From positions 372,001-436,000 of the forward strand of contig JAHIYE010000020.1 in NCBI GenBank assembly GCA_018815325.1: DNA of 64,000 nucleotides, read 5' to 3'. Made by a program: the position numbers and the translations under genes. The notes under the pieces were generated by a model that was given only the letters and a program-made list of their open reading frames with translations, was not told where the DNA came from and ran no database searches. Shown here in pieces: positions 16,987 through 25,249 of this stretch. The first letter of the stretch is position 1; every line of letters begins with the position of its first letter. Source of the stretch: Gammaproteobacteria bacterium. Lineage in GTDB: Bacteria; Pseudomonadota; Gammaproteobacteria; Burkholderiales; Burkholderiaceae_C.

Positions 16987-18756
16987 TTATTCCGTGGCAA
17001 GGTGTTGTAGAAGGTGCTGGAAGGCCTCGATGGCGAGCTGTATGTCGTCACTCGTGCTGCTCTCCAGCGGGTTGTGGCTGATGCCGGCGTTCAGGCCACG
17101 CACAAACAGCATGGCCTGGGGCATCACGGTGTGCAGCTTCATGGCGTCGTGGCCGGCCCCGCTGGTCATCCGGTGCAATGGCACGCCGAGTGCCTGCACG
17201 GCCTGCTCCCAGCGCTGTTGCCATGCAGGTGCACTGGGCGCGGCACTGGCGCGCTCGGTCAGCTCCAGGCTGTGGTGCACGCCGCGACGTGTGCAGATGG
17301 CCTGGAGCTCAGCCAGCACGTCAGCCTCGAGGGCATCGCGTTGTGCGTTCAGCGGGGCGCGAAGGTCCAGCGAGAAATGACAGGTGCCCGGAACCACGTT
17401 GATGGAGCCATTGGGCACCTGCAGCATGCCGACCGTACCGACGGAGTCTTGATCCTGGGCGGCGCGGCGCTCAACGTACAGCACGAGTTCGGCCGCGGCG
17501 GCGGCGGCATCGCTGCGGCGGTCCATCGGGGTGGTGCCAGCATGGCTGGCCATGCCGCGAATGGTGCCGACATAGCGCACGCTGCCGTTGATCGATGTCA
17601 CGATCCCCAGCGGCAGGTCCAACTCATTGAGCACCGGGCCTTGTTCGATGTGAACTTCGACAAAGCCCAGGTAGCGGCTGGGCTCACGCCGGATGGCGGC
17701 GATGTCCTCGACGCACATTCCGGCCTGCACCATGGCCTGGCGCATGGTGATGCCGTCAGCATCCTTCTGGTCTAGCCACTCGGCCTTGAAGTCGCCGGTG
17801 AGGGCGCCGGAGCCAAGAAAAGTGGCCTTGTAGCGCTGGCCTTCTTCTTCGGCGAAACCGACCACTTCCAGGTGGAAGGGCAGCCGCTTGCCTGCACGTG
17901 CGAGCTCGCGCACGCAGACCATGGGCACATAGATGCCCAGTCGGCCATCGTATTTGCCGGCATTGCGCACCGTGTCGTAATGGCTGCCGGTGAGCAGGGT
18001 TTTCGCATCATGTGTGGTGGCGTGGTAACGCCCCACCACATTGCCCACGGCATCGGTGCTGACCTCGTCAAAACCGCAGGCGCGCATCTGTTCGGAGATC
18101 AGGCGTGCACAGGCGCGATGTGCTTCGGTGAGGTAGGTGACGGTGAGCTGGCCTTCTTCTGCGAAACCCGGATCGCTGAATTGTGCGAGTGCTTCGTGCC
18201 AATCCCACACGTCATGGCCCAACGTAGGGACATGGCCGAACTTGTCGTTGAGGCGGATTTCGGCAATGCGGTGGATGTTGCGCAAGCACTCGCGGCGCTC
18301 GTAATCCGGGTGTCCTTGCAGGCGTCGCTCGAAGGTGGCGATGATCTCGCCCTTGTTCAGACCCGTGCCGCGCGGCCCACGCACGGCAAGGATGAAGGGG
18401 AAGCCGAACTTGCGGTTGTAGTCGGCATTGAGTTGCTGGATCCGCGCAAACTCATCCGGCGTGCACTCTGTCAGCCCTGCCTTGCTTTGCTCGTTGGTGG
18501 ATTCGGCCGTGAGGCGCTTGCTGACCATGGCCTTGCCAGCCAGTTCGGGGTGGGCCCTGATCAACGCAAGCTGGGGCTCAATGCCAGCATCTTCCAGCAC
18601 CCGCACCATGGCATGCTTCAACTGGGCCAGCGAGGCAAACGGACGCCGGGTCAGCGCCTGCTGTGCAATCCAGGGCGAATGCTCATAAAGTCCGTCCAGC
18701 ATCTGCAGGGCTGCATCAGGCGTGGCTGCGTTGAGTTGTTCAAGGGTGACGGTCAT
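16987..18756 (-). CDS. uraD-allC: Fusion of OHCU decarboxylase (UraD) and allantoate amidohydrolase (AllC-like)
   Basis: 589 residues from ATG 18756 (AAAGG upstream); the longer frame to 18822 would run into puuE. Residues 1-165 are UraD: HPELAGK with the catalytic His and NADYNRKFGFPFI; this converts OHCU to S-allantoin. Residues about 180-589 are an M20 carbamoylase: GSHYDTVRNAGKYDGRLG, the EEEGQRY metal/catalytic Glu, EVHIEQGPVLN and SGAGHDAM, consistent with allantoate amidohydrolase. Two non-consecutive pathway steps are joined in one chain, with PuuE acting between them. It lies between puuE (19-base gap) and the ArgE-like gene (2-base gap). Confidence 0.92.
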   Translation of the reverse strand: MTVTLEQLNAATPDAALQMLDGLYEHSPWIAQQALTRRPFASLAQLKHAMVRVLEDAGIEPQLALIRAHPELAGKAMVSKRLTAESTNEQSKAGLTECTPDEFARIQQLNADYNRKFGFPFILAVRGPRGTGLNKGEIIATFERRLQGHPDYERRECLRNIHRIAEIRLNDKFGHVPTLGHDVWDWHEALAQFSDPGFAEEGQLTVTYLTEAHRACARLISEQMRACGFDEVSTDAVGNVVGRYHATTHDAKTLLTGSHYDTVRNAGKYDGRLGIYVPMVCVRELARAGKRLPFHLEVVGFAEEEGQRYKATFLGSGALTGDFKAEWLDQKDADGITMRQAMVQAGMCVEDIAAIRREPSRYLGFVEVHIEQGPVLNELDLPLGIVTSINGSVRYVGTIRGMASHAGTTPMDRRSDAAAAAAELVLYVERRAAQDQDSVGTVGMLQVPNGSINVVPGTCHFSLDLRAPLNAQRDALEADVLAELQAICTRRGVHHSLELTERASAAPSAPAWQQRWEQAVQALGVPLHRMTSGAGHDAMKLHTVMPQAMLFVRGLNAGISHNPLESSTSDDIQLAIEAFQHLLQHLATE

Positions 18757-18775
18757 GCTCAGCCTTTTTAATCGT

Positions 18776-19714
18776 TCAGTCGGTATAGGGGTGGGCCTGC
18801 TGCCAGTGCCGTGCAATGTCAATGCGGCGGCATACCCAGACGCGATCGTGTTTTTGAATGTGGTCCAGGAAACGTTGCAGCGCCGTGATGCGGCCCGGGC
18901 GACCGAGCAGGCGGCAATGCATGCCTACGCTCATCATGCGGGGTGTGTCGGCCCCTTCCGCATAGAGCACATCAAACGTGTCCTTGAGGTACTGGAAGAA
19001 TGGATCGGCATGCGAGAAGCCTTGTGGCAGCGCAAAACGCATGTCGTTGCAGTCCAGGGTGTAGGGCACGATGAGCTGGGGCACCACCTGTCCATCGGTG
19101 CGCGCCACCTTCATCCAGAAGGGCAGGTCGTCGCCGTAATAGTCGCTGTCGTATTCGAAACCGCCGTAGTCTGCCACCAGGCGCCGCGTGTTCGGGCTGT
19201 CACGCCCGGTATACCAGCCCAGCGGGCGCTCACCGGTAAGGGTCTGGAGAATGGCCATGGCCTGGCGCATGTGTTCTCGCTCGATGTCTTCCGGAATGTT
19301 CTGGTAGTGGATCCAGCGCAGGCCGTGGCAGGCGATTTCGTGCCCGAGTTGGCGAAAGGCGCTTGTGAGTTCGGGGTGGCGCAGCAGCGCCATGCTCACG
19401 GCGAACACGGTCAGTGGCAAGCCACGTTGCTCGAACTCGCGCAGGATGCGCCAGACACCGGCACGCGAGCCATACTCGTAGATGCCTTCCATGCTGATGT
19501 GGCGATCCGGGTAGCTGGCCGGGTTGAACATCTCCGACAGGAACTGCTCCGAACCCTCGTCACCATGCAGCACGCTGTTTTCGCCGCCCTCTTCGTAATT
19601 CAGCACAAACTGCACTGCAACGCGGGCCTGGCCGGGCCAGTTGGCCTGCAGCGGCGTCGCGCCGTAGCCAATGAGGTCACGCGGGTAGGTAGCGGTGGTG
19701 TTGTAGTTCTTCAT
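18776..19714 (-). CDS. puuE: PuuE-type allantoinase (polysaccharide-deacetylase fold)
   Basis: 312 residues, the standard PuuE length. This allantoinase is unrelated to the amidohydrolase AllB and opens allantoin to allantoate. Visible: YPRDLIGYGATPL, FVLNYEEGGENSVLHGD, SRAGVWRIL, GHEIACHGLRWIHYQN and GWYTGRDSPNTRRLV, all conserved in PuuE. The gene starts 4 bases after the GntR gene stop and leads into uraD-allC, so regulator and enzymes are co-transcribed. Cytoplasmic. Confidence 0.94.
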   Translation of the reverse strand: MKNYNTTATYPRDLIGYGATPLQANWPGQARVAVQFVLNYEEGGENSVLHGDEGSEQFLSEMFNPASYPDRHISMEGIYEYGSRAGVWRILREFEQRGLPLTVFAVSMALLRHPELTSAFRQLGHEIACHGLRWIHYQNIPEDIEREHMRQAMAILQTLTGERPLGWYTGRDSPNTRRLVADYGGFEYDSDYYGDDLPFWMKVARTDGQVVPQLIVPYTLDCNDMRFALPQGFSHADPFFQYLKDTFDVLYAEGADTPRMMSVGMHCRLLGRPGRITALQRFLDHIQKHDRVWVCRRIDIARHWQQAHPYTD

Positions 19715-19718
19715 CGTG

Positions 19719-20381
19719 TCAGCTCAGGGCCATCGAGATGTCGTTGGTGGGAACCTTGCGGTCGAAGGTGAGGTTGGCCTCCACATGCTGCAGGTGCTCG
19801 TCCATGAGGCGTACAGCGCGCACCTCATCCTTGGCGGCCAGTGCCTTCACGATATCGACGTGTTCGGCATTGGAGTGTTCGGCCGCACCGCTGCTCTGGT
19901 ACATCAGCGTGATGAGCGCACAGCGAGAAATCAGCTCGGCCAGCAACTGGGCCAGCACCTGGTTACCCATGAGCTCGGCCATTCGAACGTGGAAGTCGCC
20001 CAGCAACTCGGTACGTCCGGAAACGTCATCGCGTTCCACGGCTGCCTTCTCCTGGGCCACATGCTCCTTGAGCGCCTTGATCTTGGAGGGCGTGACTTCG
20101 CGTACAAAAGCACGCGTCATCTCGGCCTCCAGCATGCGCCGCACGGCAAAAACCTGGCGAGCCTCGTCGACCGAGGGGGCGGCCACAAAAGCACCACGCG
20201 CGGGTTCGAGGCGGATCAGACGGTTTTGCGAGAGCTGAAACAGGGCCTGGCGCACCAGCGTGCGTGAGACACCAAAGTGGTCGGCCAGCTTTTGCTCGGC
20301 CAGCTTGGTGCCCGGGTGCAGGCGATGCTCTACGATGGCCTTGGTCAGGGCATTGACGATGAAGCTGGTCGAGGTGTCCAT
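19719..20381 (-). CDS. GntR-family (FCD) transcriptional regulator of purine/ureide genes
   Basis: 220 residues. N-terminal GntR winged HTH (residues 8-75; LAEQKLADHFGVSRTLVRQAL) and a C-terminal FCD ligand-binding domain with the Asp/His metal set DFHVRMAELMGN, EHVDIV and EHLQHVE. First gene of the operon containing puuE, uraD-allC and the M20 hydrolase. A perfect 16-bp palindrome (20407-20422) lies 26 bases upstream, between it and divergent uraH, and the same 8-base core is found before the permease and puuD. Most likely a repressor relieved by a ureide or purine intermediate; ligand not known. Confidence 0.92.
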   Translation of the reverse strand: MDTSTSFIVNALTKAIVEHRLHPGTKLAEQKLADHFGVSRTLVRQALFQLSQNRLIRLEPARGAFVAAPSVDEARQVFAVRRMLEAEMTRAFVREVTPSKIKALKEHVAQEKAAVERDDVSGRTELLGDFHVRMAELMGNQVLAQLLAELISRCALITLMYQSSGAAEHSNAEHVDIVKALAAKDEVRAVRLMDEHLQHVEANLTFDRKVPTNDISMALS

Positions 20382-20406
20382 GTGGGCATGATAGCCGGAT
20401 TCTCAA

Positions 20407-20422
20407 AAAGTGTATACACTTT
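20407..20422. promoter_or_regulatory. 16-bp palindromic operator between gntR and uraH
   Basis: AAAGTGTATACACTTT is a perfect palindrome centred between the divergent gntR (start 20381) and uraH (start 20472). It contains the TGTATACA core shared with two other sites in the cluster, and is the longest of the three. Its position would let one dimer control both directions, including autoregulation. Confidence 0.75.
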
Positions 20423-20471
20423 CGGTCGACCGCTGAAAAATATTTACGGCACCCACAAACAAGGAGTCACC

Positions 20472-20825
20472 ATGGGCTTGAGCACACACGTACTGGACAC
20501 CATGCATGGCACGCCGGCCTCCGGCATGCAGGTCACGCTCTATACCACGCACGGGGACAAGGCGACGCTGGTCAAGACCTTCACGCTGAATGATGACGGC
20601 CGCAACCCGGATGGACTGCTGTACGACAGCGCCAGCCTCAGGTCAGGCACTTACCGGCTGATGTTCGATGTGGCGGGCTACTTCAAGTCACGCGGGGTGG
20701 CCTTGCCGCAGCCGAGCTTTCTGGACAAGGTGAGCATTGATTTTGGTGTGGCCCATACCAATGAGCACTACCACGTGCCGCTGCTCGTGAGCCCGTGGAG
20801 TTATTCCACCTACCGTGGCTCCTGA
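20472..20825 (+). CDS. uraH: 5-hydroxyisourate hydrolase
   Basis: 117 residues from ATG 20472 with AAGGAG five bases upstream; an in-frame upstream extension reaches back across the operator and is unlikely. Transthyretin-like fold enzyme that hydrolyses 5-hydroxyisourate to OHCU. It has LSTHVLDTMHGTPASGM at the N-terminus, a central KVSIDFGV..HYHVPLLVSPWSYSTYRGS and the diagnostic C-terminal YRGS. It acts between urate oxidase and UraD. Monocistronic or read toward xdhC with the intervening lipoprotein gene on the other strand. Confidence 0.96.
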   Translation: MGLSTHVLDTMHGTPASGMQVTLYTTHGDKATLVKTFTLNDDGRNPDGLLYDSASLRSGTYRLMFDVAGYFKSRGVALPQPSFLDKVSIDFGVAHTNEHYHVPLLVSPWSYSTYRGS

Positions 20826-20849
20826 GTCGGCGCCGCGCAGGTATTGACC

Positions 20850-21368
20850 TCAGGCCTGGCCTTCGGTCAGGGTGTCGAGTTGAAAGTTGCCGCTCTTGTG
20901 CCAGAGCCAGGTGTCGGTGTATGTGACGTGGCCCATGCGAACCGGAGCGGGAAAGGGCGCGGCCAGACGCACGGTACGTTCAATTTCGGCCACAACCTCA
21001 GGCGCATGTGAGGGTGCACGCATCCAGTCGGTGCGCAGGACGTTGCCGCGCGCATCGAGCTCCACCTGCAATACGCCCACGGCATACAGCAGGGGTGGCA
21101 TCCTGCCCTTGTAGATGCGCGTGGAGTTCTGACCATAGAGGTGGCTGGCGGCATCACGCCGGTAGGCACGGGGTGTCGTGGCCTGGGACACCATGGAGGG
21201 AGCGGCTTCAGCAAGCTTGGGGGCAGGAGGGGCTGCTGCCGGCGGCGGTGTCGGGGCGGCCTCCGCTTGCGGTGGTGGTGGTGGCGTGCTGCAGCCCGCG
21301 ATAATGCTCATGGCACCCATCGAGGCGGCTGCCAGCAAGAGTTCGCGGCGTTCAATGGCTTTGTTCAT
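20850..21368 (-). CDS. Proline-rich lipoprotein with TonB-C-like domain
   Basis: 172 residues from ATG 21368 (GGAG upstream). The N-terminus IERRELLLAAASMGAMSIIAGC has a lipobox ending at Cys26 and an RR pair ahead of the hydrophobic stretch, so a Tat-type lipoprotein signal is possible. Residues 27-55 are a Pro/Ala-rich spacer. The C-terminal ~100 residues (IYKGRMPPLLYAVGVLQVELDARG, then VAEIERTVRLAAPFP) resemble the TonB C-terminal fold that supports proteins spanning the periplasm. It interrupts the plus-strand purine genes. Function unknown; a link to purine uptake is only positional. Confidence 0.75.
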   Translation of the reverse strand: MNKAIERRELLLAAASMGAMSIIAGCSTPPPPPQAEAAPTPPPAAAPPAPKLAEAAPSMVSQATTPRAYRRDAASHLYGQNSTRIYKGRMPPLLYAVGVLQVELDARGNVLRTDWMRAPSHAPEVVAEIERTVRLAAPFPAPVRMGHVTYTDTWLWHKSGNFQLDTLTEGQA

Positions 21369-21497
21369 GGAGAGGCTCCTGGACAGTGGGGATAGTGTAC
21401 GCCTGTGATTCGGGCACGGGCAACAGGTTTGCGGGCTCCACTGTGCGCGAAGTCTGCAAGGTGGGGCGTTCATTTTGGTTTCCAACGGTATCCGTCT

Positions 21498-22307
21498 GTG
21501 AGTTCAGTCAACACCTTTCTCGGGCAACTTGCCCACGAGCCGGCCATTCTGGTCACGGTGCAGGCCACGCGTGGCTCCGTGCCGCGTGAGTCGGATGCCT
21601 GGATGGCGGTATTTGCGGACAAAGTGCTGGGCACCATTGGTGGCGGCCATCTGGAACTGCAGTCCATTGGCCAGGCCAGAGCCTGTCTGCACCAGGGTGT
21701 GGCGGAGCCTGTGTTGCGCTACAGCCTGGGCCCCAGCCTGGGGCAGTGTTGCGGCGGCGAGGTGCAACTGCGCTATGAAGCTGTGAATGCCGCTGATGTG
21801 GGCATGCTGCGCGAGCGGCTCAGCACGCCAGGCATGCCGGTAGCGCTGTTCGGCGGCGGTCATGTAGGGCGCGCACTGATCTCGGTGTTCGGCTTATTGC
21901 CGGTACAGGTGAGCTGGATCGACAGCCGCGATGAAATATTTCCCGCACAACTGCCACACAATGTCACAAGCGAGCATTCTGATCCTGTGCAGTCTGCCGT
22001 GGCCGATTTGGTGCCGGGTTCGCGCGTACTCATCATGAGCTTCAGCCATGCGGAAGACCTCGACGTGGTGGCGGCCTGTTTGCTGCGTCAGCGCCAGCAG
22101 GGTGATCTGCCCTATGTGGGTCTCATCGGCAGCAAGACGAAGTGGGCGACCTTCCGGCACCGGCTGGAGGTGCGTGGATTCACCGCGCAGGAACTGGCCC
22201 ACATCACCTGTCCCATTGGGGTGCCCGGCGTCGATGGCAAGCAACCCGAGGTCATTGCTGTGGCCGTGGCGGCACAGATCTTGCAAACACAAAGCCTGAC
22301 GCACTAG
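21498..22307 (+). CDS. xdhC: Xanthine dehydrogenase accessory protein XdhC
   Basis: About 269 residues if the GTG at 21498 is the start; this gives a normal XdhC beginning (SSVNTFLGQLAHEPAILVTVQATRGSVPRE). The open frame extends to 21405 but that leader does not look like XdhC. XdhC binds and sulfurates molybdenum cofactor and inserts it into xanthine dehydrogenase. Marks: GTIGGGHLEL, GQCCGGEVQL (conserved Cys pair), Rossmann ALFGGGHVGRAL and YVGLIGSKTKW. The structural genes xdhBA are 16 kb away at 38379-42169, so the accessory gene has stayed with the urate branch instead. Confidence 0.9.
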   Translation: MSSVNTFLGQLAHEPAILVTVQATRGSVPRESDAWMAVFADKVLGTIGGGHLELQSIGQARACLHQGVAEPVLRYSLGPSLGQCCGGEVQLRYEAVNAADVGMLRERLSTPGMPVALFGGGHVGRALISVFGLLPVQVSWIDSRDEIFPAQLPHNVTSEHSDPVQSAVADLVPGSRVLIMSFSHAEDLDVVAACLLRQRQQGDLPYVGLIGSKTKWATFRHRLEVRGFTAQELAHITCPIGVPGVDGKQPEVIAVAVAAQILQTQSLTH

Positions 22308-22358
22308 GGTTTATCCCGCTTGGGTCTCCCTTGAAGGTCGGCAGTGAACCTTGTAAAC

Positions 22359-22366
22359 TGTATACA
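22359..22366. promoter_or_regulatory. TGTATACA operator upstream of urate oxidase
   Basis: AACTGTATACAATT carries the same 8-base core as the sites at 15621 and 20411. It lies 141 bases before the puuD start, ahead of a structured leader, and is probably bound by the cluster GntR protein. Confidence 0.6.
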
Positions 22367-22378
22367 ATTTTTTGAGCA

Positions 22379-22484
22379 GGTCGCAGCGGAGCGAAGCTGG
22401 ATTCACCGGCTTTTGTTCGCGACCCATGGACTGCTTACAGCGCCCGCAGTGGTGAGCAGCTTTGACGGGGGCGGTTCGCGCCGC
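22379..22484 (+). promoter_or_regulatory. Structured 5' leader of puuD
   Basis: The ~140 bases between the operator and puuD can form several stems: GGTCGC 22379-22384 with GCGACC 22419-22424 enclosing AAGCTGG/CCGGCTT (22394-22412, one G-U); CTGCT 22431-22435 with AGCAG 22455-22459; and GGCG/CGCC 22470-22482 around a GTTCG loop just ahead of the ribosome site. This suggests post-transcriptional control, but the stems may be incidental in GC-rich DNA. Confidence 0.4.
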
Positions 22485-22506
22485 TCATACCTGAAAGGCT
22501 GAGGCT

Positions 22507-23748
22507 ATGGAAAGCTATTTACTCGACTGGGCCAACCTGCTGCTGCGCTGGGTTCACGTCATCACCGCCATTGCCTGGATCGGCTCCTCGTTCTACTTCG
22601 TCTTTCTCGACAGCAGTCTTACCCCTCCGGTGGACGAAGACCTCAAGCGTCAGGGCGTCAGTGGCGAGTTGTGGGCTGTGCACGGTGGTGGCTTCTACCA
22701 TCCGGTCAAGTTCAACGTGTCGCCGCCCAAGCTGCCGTCTCACCTGCACTGGTTCTATTGGGAGAGCTACAGCACCTGGCTGTCGGGCTTTTCCCTGTTC
22801 ACCGTCTCTTACCTGTGGAGTGCCAGCACCTACCTGATTGACAAGTCACGAATGGATTGGTCGCCTGCGATGGCCATCACGGTTGCGCTGTCATTTCTCG
22901 TGGTGTTCTGGCTGCTGTACGACGCCATCTGCCGTTTCTTCGGCCAGCGCAAAAACGGGGACGCCATCGTGGGCGCCCTGGTGCTGCTGCTGGTTTGCAT
23001 TGCCGCGTGGCTGGCCTGCCAGTGGTTTGCCGGCCGCGCCGCCTTTTTGCTGGTGGGCGCGATGATGGCCACCACCATGAGCGCCAGCGTGTTCTTCTGG
23101 ATCATTCCTGGCCAGAAAAAAGTGGTGGCGGCGATCAAGGCCGGCCAGCCGGTAGACCCGATCCACGGCCAGCGTGGCAAGCAGCGCAGCGTGCACAACA
23201 CCTACTTCACGCTGCCCGTGCTGTTTGCCATGCTCAGTGGCCACTACAGCTTTACCTACAGCCATCCGCAGAACTGGCTGGTGCTGATCCTCATGATGTT
23301 CGCTGGGGCGGCGATTCGCCAGTTCTTTGTCTTGCGTCATGGCTTCAAGCTGGGGCGCAACCGGCATCCCTGGCCCTATGCGCTGGTGGGCGTGCTCGCG
23401 ATCATGGCGGTGATTGTCTGGCTGCGGCCTCAGCCACAGGCTGTACAGGCAACAAGCGCTATTAATTCAGTAGCTTCCCAGGCAAGCAGTGAAAGGGCTG
23501 GAGGCCAAATTTCTTATCAACAACTGCAACCGGTACTGGCCCAGCGCTGCTACCTGTGTCATGGCGAGCAGGTGCAGATGAAAAACGTGCGGCTGGATTC
23601 ACCCGACAGCGTCAAGCAGCATGCGCTACTTATCTACCAGCAGGTGGTGGTGCAAAAACTCATGCCCATGAACAATGCCACCCAGATCACCGAGGCCGAG
23701 CGTGCCTTGTTCAAGGCCTGGTTTGAGGCGGGTGCGCACATCGACTGA
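22507..23748 (+). CDS. puuD: Membrane-bound urate oxidase PuuD with C-terminal cytochrome c domain
   Basis: 413 residues. The N-terminal ~310 residues hold about eight membrane segments of the DUF989 urate hydroxylase family (LLRWVHVITAIAWIGSSFYF, HPVKFNVSPPKLPSHLHWFYW, SVHNTYFTLPVLFAMLSGHY). The C-terminal ~100 residues are a c-type cytochrome with CYLCHG and the probable axial Met in KLMPMNNATQI. Such proteins oxidise urate to 5-hydroxyisourate and pass electrons to the respiratory chain rather than to oxygen directly. The linker joining the two domains (residues ~318-338) is encoded by a copy of a dispersed repeat. Preceded by a GntR site and a structured leader. Confidence 0.94.
   Translation: MESYLLDWANLLLRWVHVITAIAWIGSSFYFVFLDSSLTPPVDEDLKRQGVSGELWAVHGGGFYHPVKFNVSPPKLPSHLHWFYWESYSTWLSGFSLFTVSYLWSASTYLIDKSRMDWSPAMAITVALSFLVVFWLLYDAICRFFGQRKNGDAIVGALVLLLVCIAAWLACQWFAGRAAFLLVGAMMATTMSASVFFWIIPGQKKVVAAIKAGQPVDPIHGQRGKQRSVHNTYFTLPVLFAMLSGHYSFTYSHPQNWLVLILMMFAGAAIRQFFVLRHGFKLGRNRHPWPYALVGVLAIMAVIVWLRPQPQAVQATSAINSVASQASSERAGGQISYQQLQPVLAQRCYLCHGEQVQMKNVRLDSPDSVKQHALLIYQQVVVQKLMPMNNATQITEAERALFKAWFEAGAHID
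23458..23518 (+). repeat. Dispersed ~51-bp repeat inside puuD linker
   Basis: Begins GCTATTAATTCAGTAGCTT; AGCT is at position 15-18, and AAAGGGCTGGAGGCCAA at 35-51, identical over those 17 bases to the copy in xdhA. It is in sense orientation and encodes the linker SAINSVASQASSERAGGQIS between the membrane and cytochrome domains. Confidence 0.75.
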
Positions 23749-23838
23749 TGGCGACGATGGGAATAACCGGTCCGTGTTCCAGGACAGCACCGGGTTACGG
23801 CTGGGTTACAACGGCACAATCAGGGCTGGAGACAAAAA

Positions 23839-25155
23839 ATGACAGCACCTGATCACAAGACCCAACCCCGCCAGTTTCTGGAGCACCTGTTCAAGGCGGC
23901 CGTTACGCGCGCCTTGCCCTTGCACAACATGGCCACGCATTTGCCCAAGCCACCCAAGGGCCGCACCATCGTGCTCGGTGCTGGCAAAGCCGGGGGCTCG
24001 ATGGCCCAGGCCGTTGAGGCCCTGTGGCCGGTCGATGCCCCGCTCGCAGGCCTGGTGGTCACGCGCTACGACCATATTCCGCCACGTCCCGCCAATCTGC
24101 CGCAACGCATCGAGGTCGTGGAAGCCGCGCATCCCGTGCCTGATGCCGCAGGTCTGGCGGCCGCGCAACGCATTCTCGCGATGACACAGGGGCTGACGGC
24201 GGACGATCTCGTGCTGTGCCTGATCTCGGGTGGGGGCTCAGCCCTGCTGACCTTGCCGGCCGAGGGGCTGTCGCTGGAGGACAAGCAGCGCATCAACAAG
24301 GCCTTGCTCAACAGCGGCGCCAACATCGGCGAGATGAACTGTGTGCGCAAGCACCTCTCGCGCATCAAGGGCGGGCGGCTGGCCGCAGCCTGTGCGCCGG
24401 CGCGGGTGGTGACGCTGACCATCAGCGATGTGCCGGGAGATGACCCGTCTGTCATCGCCAGTGGCCCGACCGTGCCCGATGCGACGACCTGCGCCGACGC
24501 ACTGTCCATCTTGAAGCGCTACAACATCGAGCTGCCCGGGCCAATCGCAGAGATGCTGGCGCAAGGCGCTCTGGAGACGCCGAAACCTGGTGATGAACTG
24601 TTTACAGGCCATGAGGTTCACATGATCGCCACGCCGCAGCAGTCACTGGAGGCCGCGGCGGAAGCTGCGCGTGCGGCGGGCTTGAAGGCCTACATCCTGA
24701 GCGACGAGATGGAAGGCGAGTCGCGCGAGGTGGGCAAGGTGCATGCGGCACTGGCGCGCGCCGTGGCGCACCGGAGCCAGCCCTTCGAGCGACCCTGCGT
24801 GATTCTGAGCGGTGGCGAAACCACGGTAACGGTGCGTCCTGTACCTGCTGGCGAAGCCCGGGGCCGGGGTGGCCGAGCCGGTGAGTTCTGCCTCGGCCTG
24901 GCACTGGCGCTGCAGGGGCAGCCCGGCGTGTATGCGCTGGCGGCAGACACCGATGGCATCGATGGTATGGAGGACAACGCTGGCGCCTGGGTGGAGCCGG
25001 GTACGCTGGCCCGCGCACAGGCCAGGGGCATGAAGATTGACCGTTACCTGGACCGCAACGATGCCTATGGCTACTTCCATGCACTGGGTGATCTGGTGGT
25101 GAGTGGCCCTACGCACACCAACGTCAACGACTTCCGCGGAATTCTGATCCTCTAG
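23839..25155 (+). CDS. Glycerate 2-kinase (MOFRL / GckA-TtuD family)
   Basis: 438 residues; GGAG precedes the ATG. Phosphorylates D-glycerate to 2-phosphoglycerate. It has an N-terminal DUF4147 domain (VLGAGKAGGSMAQAVEAL, LISGGGSALL, GEMNCVRKHLSRIKGGRLA) and a C-terminal MOFRL domain (VILSGGETTVTV, AADTDGIDG, TNVNDFRG). It is unrelated to GlxK/GarK-type kinases. It follows puuD and completes the route from glyoxylate via GlxR to glycolysis, which explains its place at the end of the catabolic block. Confidence 0.94.
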   Translation: MTAPDHKTQPRQFLEHLFKAAVTRALPLHNMATHLPKPPKGRTIVLGAGKAGGSMAQAVEALWPVDAPLAGLVVTRYDHIPPRPANLPQRIEVVEAAHPVPDAAGLAAAQRILAMTQGLTADDLVLCLISGGGSALLTLPAEGLSLEDKQRINKALLNSGANIGEMNCVRKHLSRIKGGRLAAACAPARVVTLTISDVPGDDPSVIASGPTVPDATTCADALSILKRYNIELPGPIAEMLAQGALETPKPGDELFTGHEVHMIATPQQSLEAAAEAARAAGLKAYILSDEMEGESREVGKVHAALARAVAHRSQPFERPCVILSGGETTVTVRPVPAGEARGRGGRAGEFCLGLALALQGQPGVYALAADTDGIDGMEDNAGAWVEPGTLARAQARGMKIDRYLDRNDAYGYFHALGDLVVSGPTHTNVNDFRGILIL

Positions 25156-25249
25156 GGCCCGCTCACATGCTTTTTTACGGATGAGCAGTCCCGGAGGCGC
25201 AAGTGCTAGCATTCAGCAGTCGTTTAACACCCATATAACCTGAATCTCC

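Noticed and set aside
15650-17380. Long open frame antisense to the M20 hydrolase and the end of uraD-allC
   Set aside because: It mirrors real genes with strong third-position bias; composition is typical of antisense shadows and no domain is visible.
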